Source of the DNA: Nocardia nova SH22a
GTDB taxonomy: Bacteria > Actinomycetota > Actinomycetes > Mycobacteriales > Mycobacteriaceae
Direction: 5' to 3'
Assembly (NCBI RefSeq): GCF_000523235.1
Contig: NZ_CP006850.1
Coordinates: forward strand, 3,968,001 to 4,032,000
Length of the DNA: 64,000 nt
Shown: positions 10,131 to 20,609 of the stretch, one piece after another
How positions within the stretch are numbered: position 1 is the stretch's first letter
Layout of the letters: each line of letters begins with the position of its first letter
Notes under the pieces: model-generated
What the model saw: only the letters and a program-made list of their open reading frames with translations
The model's database searches: none
Told to the model about the DNA's origin: nothing
Translations under genes and position numbers: made by a program

Positions 10131-11099
10131 ATGCAAGAACTTGTTGACAAATTGATCATGCTCGACCCCCAAGCGAGCGAAAATCTCAAGGTCGTGTCCT
10201 ATTTCGACACGTTGATATCTGGGCGCGTGGGCTTGGACGGCCTGCTGCGGGGCTCGGCGGCTCTCTCCGGTGCCGTGGCCGGCGCGGAACGAAACGGGAA
10301 GGTCTCGCGCTTCGACCCGGATGGACTGTCCGTTCGAACCGGCACCCCGGGGCAGCGCCGCCCGGTGCGTGTTGTCGGCAGTGGAAGTGTGTGGCTCGAG
10401 CGTGATGGTCGGCTGCACGCGAACGACGAGATGATCGTGGACCGATTGGCATTTGCGACCGAGTTGCTGGCCGCTCGGAGCCGACCCGTCGGTCGACTCG
10501 AGGTCATCATCGACGCGACACGACCACTCGAAGAGCGAAGTATCGCGCTGGCGACCCTGCGGTTGGAACCGAGTACCAGAATCCGGATCATCGCTACTGC
10601 GGCCGACTGTCCGATCGCCGCGGCTCCGGCGGCTGTGGTGCCGACGCGTTATGGGATGGTGCGGGCGACGCTCGACGTGTCCGGCGGGTCCACCCCGGAC
10701 TGCCGTGCGGGTTTGGGTCCGTGGGTACGTGCCGACCATGCTCCGGATTCGTGGGAGAAGGCCGTCATCGCGCATCGACTGACGGACTCGGACATCCCGG
10801 TTGTCGACGCGACGGATCTGGGCGCCATGCTCAACCTCGCGCGTGCGTACGACCCCGACTTCGTGCACGACGACACGAAAGTCCTCGCCGGGCTCGACGA
10901 CCGCTCCGCCGAGATTCTGCGCGTACTCGTGGACACCAACAGCCTCCGTGCCGCGGCGGCGAAGCTCGCGATGCATCACTCCACATTGCAGGCGAAGCAC
11001 GAGAGTCTGGTCGACGTCCTCGGCTACGACCCCCGCACCATCGCAGGCCGTATGCGCTACCTGTCCGCCGAATTCTATCGGCGGATAGGCAGCGCATAG
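10131..11099 (+). CDS. PucR-type C-terminal HTH transcriptional regulator
   Basis: 322 residues. The C-terminal 60 residues (ILRVLVDTNSLRAAAAKLAM through HHSTLQAKHESLVDVLGYDP) match the PucR C-terminal helix-turn-helix pattern, where the HTH ends with a length-limited segment and a Tyr/Arg-rich tail. The middle region has no domain I can name and could be a sensor. ATG 10131 is preferred because a CGGAG site precedes it and the upstream codons look non-coding. A TGACA box lies 225 bp upstream, so it may belong to the catabolic regulon either as a target or as a second-tier activator. Its own targets cannot be told from the sequence. Confidence 0.75.
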   Translation: MQELVDKLIMLDPQASENLKVVSYFDTLISGRVGLDGLLRGSAALSGAVAGAERNGKVSRFDPDGLSVRTGTPGQRRPVRVVGSGSVWLERDGRLHANDEMIVDRLAFATELLAARSRPVGRLEVIIDATRPLEERSIALATLRLEPSTRIRIIATAADCPIAAAPAAVVPTRYGMVRATLDVSGGSTPDCRAGLGPWVRADHAPDSWEKAVIAHRLTDSDIPVVDATDLGAMLNLARAYDPDFVHDDTKVLAGLDDRSAEILRVLVDTNSLRAAAAKLAMHHSTLQAKHESLVDVLGYDPRTIAGRMRYLSAEFYRRIGSA

Positions 11100-11146
11100 A
11101 GCGTCGACGGGGGAGCGGCCGGTGATGATGTCGCCACCGCGGAGGA

Positions 11147-11189
11147 CGGGGCCTACGACGCTCGTTGTCTACGAGCGCCATAGGCCCCG
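11147..11189. terminator. bidirectional terminator between the PucR-type gene and acsA
   Basis: A long hairpin. Outer arms CGGGGCCTA/TAGGCCCCG and inner arms CGCTCG/CGAGCG enclose a TTGTCTA loop with one 3x3 internal loop. It sits between two convergent genes. Confidence 0.8.
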
Positions 11190-11252
11190 AGGTCGGTCAC
11201 GGTCATCGACGCGCAATGGCCGCGGGCGTGTTCGCTCCGGCCCGGCGGTCGT

Positions 11253-13226
<1,974 letters not shown>

Positions 13227-13260
13227 CGGTTCCTCGAGTCTTCAATTGCCGACAGGTGAA

Positions 13261-13280
13261 GCCGGGCCGGAAGGCCCGGC
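13261..13280 (-). promoter_or_regulatory. hairpin in the acsA leader
   Basis: GCCGGGCC-GGAA-GGCCCGGC is a perfect 8-bp stem with a GGAA tetraloop, 35-54 nt upstream of the acsA ATG. It could be a leader attenuator or RNA structure, or a late terminator for the lipase gene, whose stop is about 220 bp away on the same strand. Confidence 0.4.
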
Positions 13281-13499
13281 TCGCGCTGATCGAGAGGGCC
13301 GACTCATCGGACGGGTCGTCGAATCGTCGGGCCTGCGCCAGCGGTCGAGCCGGACCAATCGTCGCGTCCCGGAGGGCTGTCGGGCGACCGCAATATGCGT
13401 CTACTTGCGGTGACTTCGCCCGCCAATTGCGCGTCGGGGCGCTTCGATACCCGGTTCGTCACATGACGTAACGGTGGGTCGGGGGAGGTGTCTCGCTTC

Positions 13500-14801
13500 T
13501 CAGGGACTTGTGAGGGGATTTCCGGCTGCGATGGCCGGACAGTTGCCGGGTGCCGAGATGCCCGCGAACCGGTCGTTGAGCCAGGGCAAGGCTTCGGCCA
13601 TCCACCCCGGCACCGCGGTCGTGTGCTCGAGGGTGTCGTACTGGTGGTAGACGATCGAGTCGTTACCGGTACCGCAGTACTGGCGGGCCAGGCTGCGTAC
13701 GTCACCGGCGATCGTCACGCCGTCGCCGGGCCCGATTCCCGGTTGCGCGTCATTGGCCCCCACCATCGCGCCGTTGGCGGCTTGTCCGATGAACATCGGC
13801 GTGGTCGGAGTCGGGGCGGACCCGAGGTTGACCTTGCGCATCGCTTCGGCGAGCGGGGCGATCGCGGCGGGAGTGCCGTATTTCGCCTTGAACATCTGTG
13901 CCCAGGTCACTCCTTGGTGCTGACCGAGCACCTGGGTCAGGGGGACGCGGCTGAATTCGGACACGAACTGGGCGCCGAGATCGGTGAGATACGACGTCAG
14001 GTCTATGTCGTAGGCGCGGGCGAGGCCGACGATGACCATCGGCGCCATTCCTGCCCACAGCGGGCTCTCGGCGATGTAGCGCAGCATTTGAGCCGGATTG
14101 ACCGGCAGTCCGCCGAGGGCCGCGCCGACCAGTTGTGCGTTGACGTCGGGCGCGTAGGAGGGCGCGAGCGCCGCGGTCCACGCCGTGCCGAGCCCTCCGC
14201 CGGAGTAGCCGAGCAATCCGATCCGCGTCTGTGGGCCGAGGCCGGTGGCGGCGGAATGTGTCGCCGCGCGGATGGAATCGAGTGTGGCGGGACCGTATAC
14301 GGGTCCGACGAGGAAGTCGGCGGTCGGCCCCTCCGTGTCGGCGACGATGACCGGCCGCCCCTGCGCCAGGAACGGAGCGAAATCCGCTCCTTCGCCGTTG
14401 GTCAGGGTGACGGGGTTGTCCCCGGCGATGGCGCGTGAGGTGCCGTCGGCGGGGTTCAAGGAGTCGTAGGCGGATTGGTAGGCCACCGCTTCGCCGGTCT
14501 TGGCGTCGGGCGGTATGAGAACGGACGTGACGTTCACGCTCGGCCGTTGTCGGGCGTCGGTCGTGCGGTACAGCAGTTGCACCGCGGTGACCGGGGTCGC
14601 CAGGCCGAAGACGTGGTAGGGCAGTGTGCGGGTGTCGAGTACGGTGCCAGGGGCGATCGTGGACAGCGGCTGGCCGCCGGTGTACTCGTAGAACGTGTCC
14701 GGGCTTGCGTGAGCCGACGGCGCGGGTGCAAACGGCGTGGCCCCGAGGGCCACGGTGATGACGCCCGCGGCCACGCTGCCGATGGCGGTCAACTTCTTCA
14801 C
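13500..14801 (-). CDS. secreted LIP-family lipase/esterase
   Basis: 433 residues. The N-terminal signal peptide (MKKLTAIGSVAAGVITVALG, cleavage near the Ala-His-Ala-Ser at about 32) implies export. The body matches secretory lipases of the LIP family: VLIPPDAKTG strand, nucleophile elbow GLLGYSGGG (Ser near residue 195), and a C-terminal His region in YHQYDTLEHTTAVPGW. Members hydrolyse triacylglycerols or lipid esters outside the cell. It is divergent from the TetR gene at 15009, which probably regulates it through the operator between them. Confidence 0.88.
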   Translation of the reverse strand: MKKLTAIGSVAAGVITVALGATPFAPAPSAHASPDTFYEYTGGQPLSTIAPGTVLDTRTLPYHVFGLATPVTAVQLLYRTTDARQRPSVNVTSVLIPPDAKTGEAVAYQSAYDSLNPADGTSRAIAGDNPVTLTNGEGADFAPFLAQGRPVIVADTEGPTADFLVGPVYGPATLDSIRAATHSAATGLGPQTRIGLLGYSGGGLGTAWTAALAPSYAPDVNAQLVGAALGGLPVNPAQMLRYIAESPLWAGMAPMVIVGLARAYDIDLTSYLTDLGAQFVSEFSRVPLTQVLGQHQGVTWAQMFKAKYGTPAAIAPLAEAMRKVNLGSAPTPTTPMFIGQAANGAMVGANDAQPGIGPGDGVTIAGDVRSLARQYCGTGNDSIVYHQYDTLEHTTAVPGWMAEALPWLNDRFAGISAPGNCPAIAAGNPLTSP

Positions 14802-14967
14802 TGGTTCGATCCTTTCGCTCGGCTCCAGAAGCGCAATAGCCGCGCCTTCCCAATCTGATCGGACAGCTGTACCCGGGTTGTGCTCACGTTGCCTGCCGGG
14901 TTGCTGGCGCTACGGCCATCGAATCCGACTTGTGAGGTGGGTCACTGCTGAAGGAGCCGACGCTAGA

Positions 14968-14998
14968 TTAACATTTGTAAAATAATTATCAAGTGTAA
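14968..14998. promoter_or_regulatory. putative TetR operator between the lipase and TetR genes
   Basis: An imperfect inverted repeat, TTAACATTTG on the left and CAAGTGTAA on the right, around an AT-only centre. It lies only 11 bp before the TetR ATG in an otherwise GC-rich divergent intergene. This is typical of a self-operator that also controls the lipase. Confidence 0.55.
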
Positions 14999-15008
14999 GA
15001 TTGCGAAC

Positions 15009-15596
15009 ATGGGCCAGATGGACTTGTCCGACCCGCGGGTGCGGCGATCGCGGGCCGCGATCATGGATGCGACCATCGCGCTGGTCACCGAACGTGAGAC
15101 GTCGGCGATTTCGATGACCGAGCTGGCCGAAGCGGCCGGAGTGAGCCGCCCGGTCCTGTACCAGCACTACGGCGACCGTGACCGCATACTGTGTGCGGCG
15201 ATGACCGCGCTGATCGATCGAGAACTGATGCCGAACTTCGCTCCCGATCTCGCCGATCCGTTGCTGGCCGCGCAGACGCTGACCGAACATTTCGCGCACC
15301 ACCGCCGCTTCTATCGCGCGCTGCTGCTCGGGCCGGCGGCGTTGATGGTTCTGCGCACGATCACCGATCTGTTCATCGCTTCGGGCGCCGAGGCGCTGCG
15401 GCAACGCAGCGACGGCACTGTTTCCGAAGCTCGGATTCACGAACTGGCGAAGTTCTTGTCCTCCGGTGGCGCCATGGCGCTCGCCGAATGGCTCGTCGAC
15501 GGATCCGAACCGTTGGATCCGGCGACGCGGGCGGCCATGCTGATACGCCTCGATCAGACCTTCTCTCGCATCCGGCCCCTCGCGCTGCCGGACTGA
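15009..15596 (+). CDS. TetR-family regulator of the lipase locus
   Basis: 195 residues. The N-terminal TetR HTH is clear (ISMTELAEAAGVSRPVLYQH, residues about 37-56, followed by YGDRD). The C-terminal ligand-binding half is unassigned. It is divergent from the secreted lipase, with an AT-rich inverted repeat between them, so local autorepression plus lipase control is the simple inference. Confidence 0.85.
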   Translation: MGQMDLSDPRVRRSRAAIMDATIALVTERETSAISMTELAEAAGVSRPVLYQHYGDRDRILCAAMTALIDRELMPNFAPDLADPLLAAQTLTEHFAHHRRFYRALLLGPAALMVLRTITDLFIASGAEALRQRSDGTVSEARIHELAKFLSSGGAMALAEWLVDGSEPLDPATRAAMLIRLDQTFSRIRPLALPD

Positions 15597-15648
15597 TACG
15601 CGTCACCGCATCGAGTTCCCGGCGGGCGCCCCGGTTGTCGCGGAAGCG

Positions 15649-15693
15649 TGGACGAGGTTGCCAACGAACAGTATCTGACATATCTTATTGTCA
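15649..15693 (+). promoter_or_regulatory. promoter plus TGACA box of the acyl-CoA dehydrogenase operon
   Basis: The -35 is TGGACG (15649-15654), followed by a 17-bp spacer and the -10 TATCTG (15672-15677). The exact box TGACATATCTTATTGTCA (15676-15693) overlaps the last two bases of the -10 and would cover the transcription start. The operon start codon is at 15805. Confidence 0.75.
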
Positions 15694-15804
15694 AAGTTGA
15701 GGCGGATCCGCCGGTAGTCGACCGTGGACCGAATGCCGCCGATGCGCCGTTCCTGCCGACGGTGTCGCCGAGTGTGTCGTTCCCGCAGTGGTTTTGGAGG
15801 CGTA

Positions 15805-17010
15805 GTGGAAATACAGCTGAGCGACGAGCAAGCGATGCTGCAGGAGATGACGCGGAGTTTCCTGGCGAAGGAGTCGCCGCTGGAGTCGGTGCGCGCGCTG
15901 GTCGATGATGCGGTGGGATTCGATCCCGCGTTGTGGCGCCGTGGCGCCGAACTCGGCTGGGGTGCGATGGTCGTGCCCGAACAGTACGGCGGTGCGGGAT
16001 CCGACGAGGCGGTGCGGGATGTGGCCGTGATCGCGGAGGAGTTCGGCCGTCTCCTGCAACCTGGGCCGTTGGTATCCAATACTGTTGTCGCGTTTGCCGT
16101 TTCGAACTTCGGAACCGATGATCAACGCCGCGAGGTACTGCCCGGCCTGGTCTCGGGCGAGCAGACGGCCGCATGGTGCCTGGCCGAAGGGGATCGCGGC
16201 TGGGACCCGCACCGATTCGTTCCGAGTGTCGAAGTCCGCGGCTCGGGTTACACACTGTCCGGCACAAAGGATTTCGTACTGGACGCGCATGCCGCACAGC
16301 ATCTTCTCGTCACCGCGCTGGCGCCGACCGGACCGATTCAGTTTCTTCTACCGGCGCGGGCTCCGGGGATCACCGTCGTTCCGCTGCGTGGACTCGACCT
16401 CACCCGGCGACTCTGCCGCGTCCGGTTCGATGCCGTGGAGGTCGCGCCCGGTGCCGTGCTCGGAACCGATACCGGCTCGGCGGGGGAGCACTGGCAGCGG
16501 CAGTTCGAGCTCGCGCTGGTGATGCACTGCGCCGAAACAGTCGGGGCGGTGGACCGGATCTTCGAGATCACGCTCGAATATGCCAATGAGCGGTTCGCAT
16601 TCGGGCGACCCATCGGATCGTTCCAATCCATCAAGCATATGTTCGCCGACATGTACGGCTGGCTGGAGAGCGCCAAGGCCATCTCGTGTGCGGCGACCGA
16701 CGCGGTCCAGGCCCGGCGCGCGGATGTGGAAGAGGTCGTCAGCATCGCCAAGGCGTACATCGGTGAGTACGCGCCGCGACTGGTTCAGCAGTGTCTGCAG
16801 ATCCACGGCGGCATCGGCTACACCTGGGAGCACGACCTGCACTTCTATCTACGCAGAGCGAAATCGAACGAAATCCTCTACGGCAGTCCGGAATGGCACC
16901 GGGATCGGATCTGTGAACTCGCGGGACTGCCCGCGGGGGACCGACAGCACCGTCCGGGGACCCCGAGTGACATGCCGCATGGTCAGACAGGAGACGACGT
17001 CGATGGCTGA
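15805..17010 (+). CDS. acyl-CoA dehydrogenase, catalytic-type subunit
   Basis: 401 residues. FAD-dependent alpha,beta-dehydrogenation of an acyl-CoA. Landmarks: GWGAMVVPEQYGG, the Arg-rich ERFAFGRPIGSFQSIKH segment, and IHGGIGYTWEHDL. In the last, the Glu after GYTW occupies the position of the usual catalytic base. The GTG start at 15805 follows GGAGG at good spacing. The ATG further upstream gives a Cys/Arg-rich non-coding-looking extension. It overlaps the next dehydrogenase gene by 8 bp. Together they resemble the paired, heterotetrameric acyl-CoA dehydrogenases of steroid side-chain degradation. Confidence 0.88.
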   Translation: MEIQLSDEQAMLQEMTRSFLAKESPLESVRALVDDAVGFDPALWRRGAELGWGAMVVPEQYGGAGSDEAVRDVAVIAEEFGRLLQPGPLVSNTVVAFAVSNFGTDDQRREVLPGLVSGEQTAAWCLAEGDRGWDPHRFVPSVEVRGSGYTLSGTKDFVLDAHAAQHLLVTALAPTGPIQFLLPARAPGITVVPLRGLDLTRRLCRVRFDAVEVAPGAVLGTDTGSAGEHWQRQFELALVMHCAETVGAVDRIFEITLEYANERFAFGRPIGSFQSIKHMFADMYGWLESAKAISCAATDAVQARRADVEEVVSIAKAYIGEYAPRLVQQCLQIHGGIGYTWEHDLHFYLRRAKSNEILYGSPEWHRDRICELAGLPAGDRQHRPGTPSDMPHGQTGDDVDG

Positions 17011-18277
17011 TACAGCCGGTGCAGGAATGCAGGACCTGCAATCATTTCGGACACGCGCACGGGCCTGGCTGGCGGACAACGCGGAACCGGCCGGTGAACG
17101 GGGAAGCGCCCTGGTGACAGGTTTCGATTCGCCGGATGTCCTGGCCGGAGCCCGCGAATTCCAGGCCCGTCAGTACGAGGCCGGCTTCTCCGGCATCACG
17201 TGGCCCTCGGAGTACGGCGGGCAGGGACTGCCCGTGGAATTCCAGCGCGCGTGGAACGAAGAGGCGACCGGCTATTTCCTGCCCTCCTCGATCTTCGCGG
17301 GCGTCACGCACAGCATCATGGGCCGGACGTTGCTCGATCACGGCAGCGAGGAGCAGAAGCGGCGCTACATTCCCGCGATGTTGCGCGGTGAGCACCTCTG
17401 GGTGCAGTTGCTCTCCGAGCCGGACGGCGGATCCGATCTGGCCGGTCTCACCACCCGCGCGGTCCTCGACGGGGACCGCTGGCTGCTCAATGGTTCGAAG
17501 GTGTGGTCCAGCGGCGCGGCGACGGCCGATTTCGCGCTGTGCCCGGCGCGCACCGACCCCGATGTGGTCAAGCACGCGGGCATCACACTGTTCATCGTGC
17601 CGCTGAAGAGCCCGGGCGTCACCATCCGCCCGCTGCGCCAGATCACCGGCTCGGCGGAGTTCTGCCAGGAATTCTTCGATGATGTCGAGCTCGGACCCGA
17701 GCATGTCGTCGGCCGGGTGAACGACGGGTGGGGGGTCACCCGGACGCTGTTGATGCACGAACGGAACATGGCCGCGGGCGGCGGCATGGGCGGCCTGGTC
17801 ACCGCCGCGGGCGGCCGGACCGGCGCGATCGACGATCTGATCGCCCTGGCACAGGACAAGAGAACAGGCCACGATCCGCACATTCGTCAGCTCATCGGCG
17901 AGGCCGCGGTGATGGCACGGGTCTATCCCGAACTCTCGAAGCGAGTGCTCGCCCTGGTCGGGGCCGGACGGCTCACGCCGCACGGGGCCTCGGTGATCAA
18001 GATGGTCCGCGACGGCAACACCCAGCGCCGCGCCGAGATCACCATGGCGATCGCGGGTGGCAACGGCATCGCGTGGAATCCGGACGACGCGTCGGGCGCG
18101 CGGTTCGCCGATGACTATCTCGGCAGCCGGTCGGCGACCATCGTGGGTGGGACGGCCCAGATCCAGCGCAATATCGTCGGTGAGCGAGTCCTCGGCCTGC
18201 CTCGCGAACCCGAGGCCGATCCCGGTGTCCCTTTCAGCCGGATTCGTCGTCGACGTGACGACCGAACCCCTTCGTGA
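17003..18277 (+). CDS. acyl-CoA dehydrogenase, second (possibly non-catalytic) subunit
   Basis: 424 residues. Acyl-CoA dehydrogenase fold: GFSGITWPSEYGGQGLP, LLSEPDGGSDLAG and the C-terminal GGTAQIQRNIVGERVLGLPR. By eye, the segment that normally holds the C-terminal catalytic Glu reads GIAWNPDDAS, with Asn after Trp, so the base may be missing. A catalytic subunit paired with a base-less FAD-binding partner is known for steroid-type heterotetramers such as FadE28-FadE29, and the same is inferred here. The ATG follows AGGAG and overlaps the upstream gene. Confidence 0.85.
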   Translation: MADTAGAGMQDLQSFRTRARAWLADNAEPAGERGSALVTGFDSPDVLAGAREFQARQYEAGFSGITWPSEYGGQGLPVEFQRAWNEEATGYFLPSSIFAGVTHSIMGRTLLDHGSEEQKRRYIPAMLRGEHLWVQLLSEPDGGSDLAGLTTRAVLDGDRWLLNGSKVWSSGAATADFALCPARTDPDVVKHAGITLFIVPLKSPGVTIRPLRQITGSAEFCQEFFDDVELGPEHVVGRVNDGWGVTRTLLMHERNMAAGGGMGGLVTAAGGRTGAIDDLIALAQDKRTGHDPHIRQLIGEAAVMARVYPELSKRVLALVGAGRLTPHGASVIKMVRDGNTQRRAEITMAIAGGNGIAWNPDDASGARFADDYLGSRSATIVGGTAQIQRNIVGERVLGLPREPEADPGVPFSRIRRRRDDRTPS

Positions 18278-18291
18278 GCAAGAGGATACAG

Positions 18292-19089
18292 ATGTCGGAC
18301 ATGCTGTTGTTCGAGCGCCGCGAGCGGGTCGCTCTGCTGACACTCAACCGGCCGGACAAACTCAATGCGATCGATCCCGATCTGCACCGGGAGTTCATGT
18401 CGGCCCTCGACGAAGTGCGCCAGGACGACTCGGTGTGGGCGCTGGTGATCACCGGTGCCGGTCGTGGCTTCTGCTCCGGTGTGGACCTCACCCGCGCACC
18501 GACCTCGGGCGAGGCCGCAGAGCCGTCCCAGAACGAGCGACTCGACGAGGTGAAATGGTTCGGGCGGCAGGCGCTGGCGGTGGCCACTCTCGACAAGCCC
18601 GTCATCGCCGCTGTCAACGGTGTCGCCGCGGGTATGGGGATGAGCCTGAGCCTGGCCTGCGATCTGCGCGTCGGAGGGGAACGGAGCAGGTTCCGGACGG
18701 CCATGGTCGCGCGTAGTCGCTGTCCGGACTCCGGGATGAGCTGGTTCCTGACGCGCGCCCTCGGATATGCCCGGGCGGCGGACCTGGTTCTGACGAATCG
18801 GGACGTCTCCGGTACGGAGGCATACCGGCTGGGGTTGCTCGACCGTTTCGTGGGCACCGACGACGTGGTGGACGGGGCCCTCGAACTCGCGGACGAGATC
18901 ACCCACCTGCCGCCGATCGCCGTCCGCACGAGTAAGCAAGTGCTGCAGCACGCTTTGGTCAGCGATCTTCGAACTGCTCTCATCTATGAGGCGACGAGCC
19001 TGCCCCGAGCGCGTTCGGCGCCCAACGACGCCAAGGAATCGGCGCTCGCCTTCGCCGAGAAGCGGCCGCCCCGCTACACGGGAACATAA
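18292..19089 (+). CDS. enoyl-CoA hydratase/isomerase
   Basis: 265 residues, crotonase fold. The first oxyanion motif is GRGFCSGVDL and the second NGVAAGMGMS. The active-site loop reads ARSRCPDSGMSW, with Asp and no obvious second glutamate, so hydratase, isomerase or hydrolase activity cannot be separated. ATG 18292 is preferred (AAGAGG 7 nt upstream). An in-frame GTG at 18274 overlaps the dehydrogenase stop (GTGA) and would add 6 residues. It is last in the three-gene operon and convergent with the P450 gene. Confidence 0.85.
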   Translation: MSDMLLFERRERVALLTLNRPDKLNAIDPDLHREFMSALDEVRQDDSVWALVITGAGRGFCSGVDLTRAPTSGEAAEPSQNERLDEVKWFGRQALAVATLDKPVIAAVNGVAAGMGMSLSLACDLRVGGERSRFRTAMVARSRCPDSGMSWFLTRALGYARAADLVLTNRDVSGTEAYRLGLLDRFVGTDDVVDGALELADEITHLPPIAVRTSKQVLQHALVSDLRTALIYEATSLPRARSAPNDAKESALAFAEKRPPRYTGT

Positions 19090-19119
19090 CAGCGGCAGTG
19101 GTTCGCCGGGGACGGATTA

Positions 19120-20340
19120 TCAGGGGGTCGGCAAGGGCGGCGACGGCTCGAACGTGACCGGTAGTTCGGCCAGGGCACGTTGCAGGAGGCCGGGCTGCCA
19201 GCGAAGTTCATTGTCCGGCACACGGAGTCGGATGTCGGGGAGGGCCTCGAGAAGGTGGTCCACGGAGGATTGCGCGATCAGATACGACAGCGGTCTGGCG
19301 GGGCACGCGTGCACCCCGGCGCCCCACGCCAGATGGGCACGGTTGCCGATGTGCCGGCCGCCTCCGGCATCGGGATCGTTGTTGCATGCGGCCATGCTGA
19401 CGACTACCGGCTGGTGGGCCGGCAGCCACACCGAGTCGATCAGAATCGGGCGTACGGGATAGCGGATGCAGTTGTTGGGCAACGGCGGATCGGCGAACAG
19501 CACTTGATCGAGTGCGTCGCGCGTGGACAGGGCACCGCTGGTGATGTCGTCACCGAAGGGCTTGTCGATGATCAGGAGGCGCAGCGTATTGGTGATCAGT
19601 GCCTGCACGGGTTCCATTCCGACGCCGTAGAACATCACCAGTTGCTGGAGGAGTTCATCGTCGTCGAGTGCGGCGCCGTGGCGAAGCAGGCCGGTGCCGA
19701 TATCGGATCTCGGAGTCGTCCGTTTCATCTGGATCAGTTCGAGCATCGAAGATTCGAGCCCGATGATGGCCTGATGCATGTCGCCGCCGTCCGCGATCGT
19801 GGCGAGATGCGCTGCGGCCTGCGCACCGAGCGCGGGCGGGCATCCCAGCAGTTCCATGACTACCGCGAAAACGAGCGGAAGGGCGTAATCGGATACCAGG
19901 TCTGCGGTCCCGCTGGAGCAGAACGAATTGATCAACGGCGTGGCGGTGCGCTCCACAACGCGGTGAACAGCATGCAGGTCCACTTCGGCGAGGGTTGCGC
20001 CGACAACCGAGCGAAGCCTGGTGTGTGCGGCACCGGTATTCCGCATCGGGATCGGTCTCCAGCCCAGCATCGGAAGTGCCGGGCAGTCATCCGGAACCGT
20101 TCGTTGCCAGTCCCGAGGGTCGGCGGAGAAGCGGTCGGAATCGTTGAGGATCTCGAGTCCGGCCCGGTAGCCGATGACGAGTGTGGCGGGAACTCCCGGA
20201 GCGAGTTCCACCGGGACGAAGGGCCCGAAAAGCCTTCGCATCTCTCGGTATACGCGATGCGGGTCGGCGGTGAACTCGTCCGAGTACAGCGGTATGCGCG
20301 GCCGGGTGGCTTCGGCGCCTGGTGGTTCCGGTGCGGTCAT
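19120..20340 (-). CDS. cytochrome P450 with degenerate ExxR and I-helix motifs
   Basis: 406 residues. The heme-thiolate motif is AWGAGVHACPAR near residue 350. The I helix reads FYGVGMEPV, lacking the usual acid-alcohol pair. The K-helix ExxR is not visible: the region reads LFADPPLPNNCIRYPVR. This matches P450s of the kind found in Streptomyces conservons (CYP156/CYP157), which also have altered ExxR motifs. No conservon GTPase or roadblock protein is adjacent. The reaction is unknown, and it may not be a normal monooxygenase. It is monocistronic and convergent with the dehydrogenase operon. Confidence 0.85.
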   Translation of the reverse strand: MTAPEPPGAEATRPRIPLYSDEFTADPHRVYREMRRLFGPFVPVELAPGVPATLVIGYRAGLEILNDSDRFSADPRDWQRTVPDDCPALPMLGWRPIPMRNTGAAHTRLRSVVGATLAEVDLHAVHRVVERTATPLINSFCSSGTADLVSDYALPLVFAVVMELLGCPPALGAQAAAHLATIADGGDMHQAIIGLESSMLELIQMKRTTPRSDIGTGLLRHGAALDDDELLQQLVMFYGVGMEPVQALITNTLRLLIIDKPFGDDITSGALSTRDALDQVLFADPPLPNNCIRYPVRPILIDSVWLPAHQPVVVSMAACNNDPDAGGGRHIGNRAHLAWGAGVHACPARPLSYLIAQSSVDHLLEALPDIRLRVPDNELRWQPGLLQRALAELPVTFEPSPPLPTP

Positions 20341-20548
20341 TCCGTACTTCCTGTACCCGGGCGCGACGTTGCGCCGTCATCGTCATTTTCGTACCGCGAC
20401 CCTGGTTTCAATACCCGCCGCATGTGACGAAAATGGATCGAAATCACCGCCGATCGCGCACCGTGATGACATTCGACCGCCGGATCCTGGATTGACGGGA
20501 TCGTTTCGGGTCGTTGCGAATCGGCATGCGAGAATCGGTCTGTTACGA

Positions 20549-20575
20549 AATCCGGTGACGATCAGCCACCGGATT
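20549..20575 (-). terminator. terminator downstream of the FprB gene
   Basis: A perfect 9-bp stem (AATCCGGTG / CACCGGATT) with a 9-nt loop lies 35 bp beyond the FprB stop on the minus strand. Confidence 0.65.
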
Positions 20576-20609
20576 CGCTTGTGACGAGCGGGAACTCGTC
20601 GCGTGTGGT

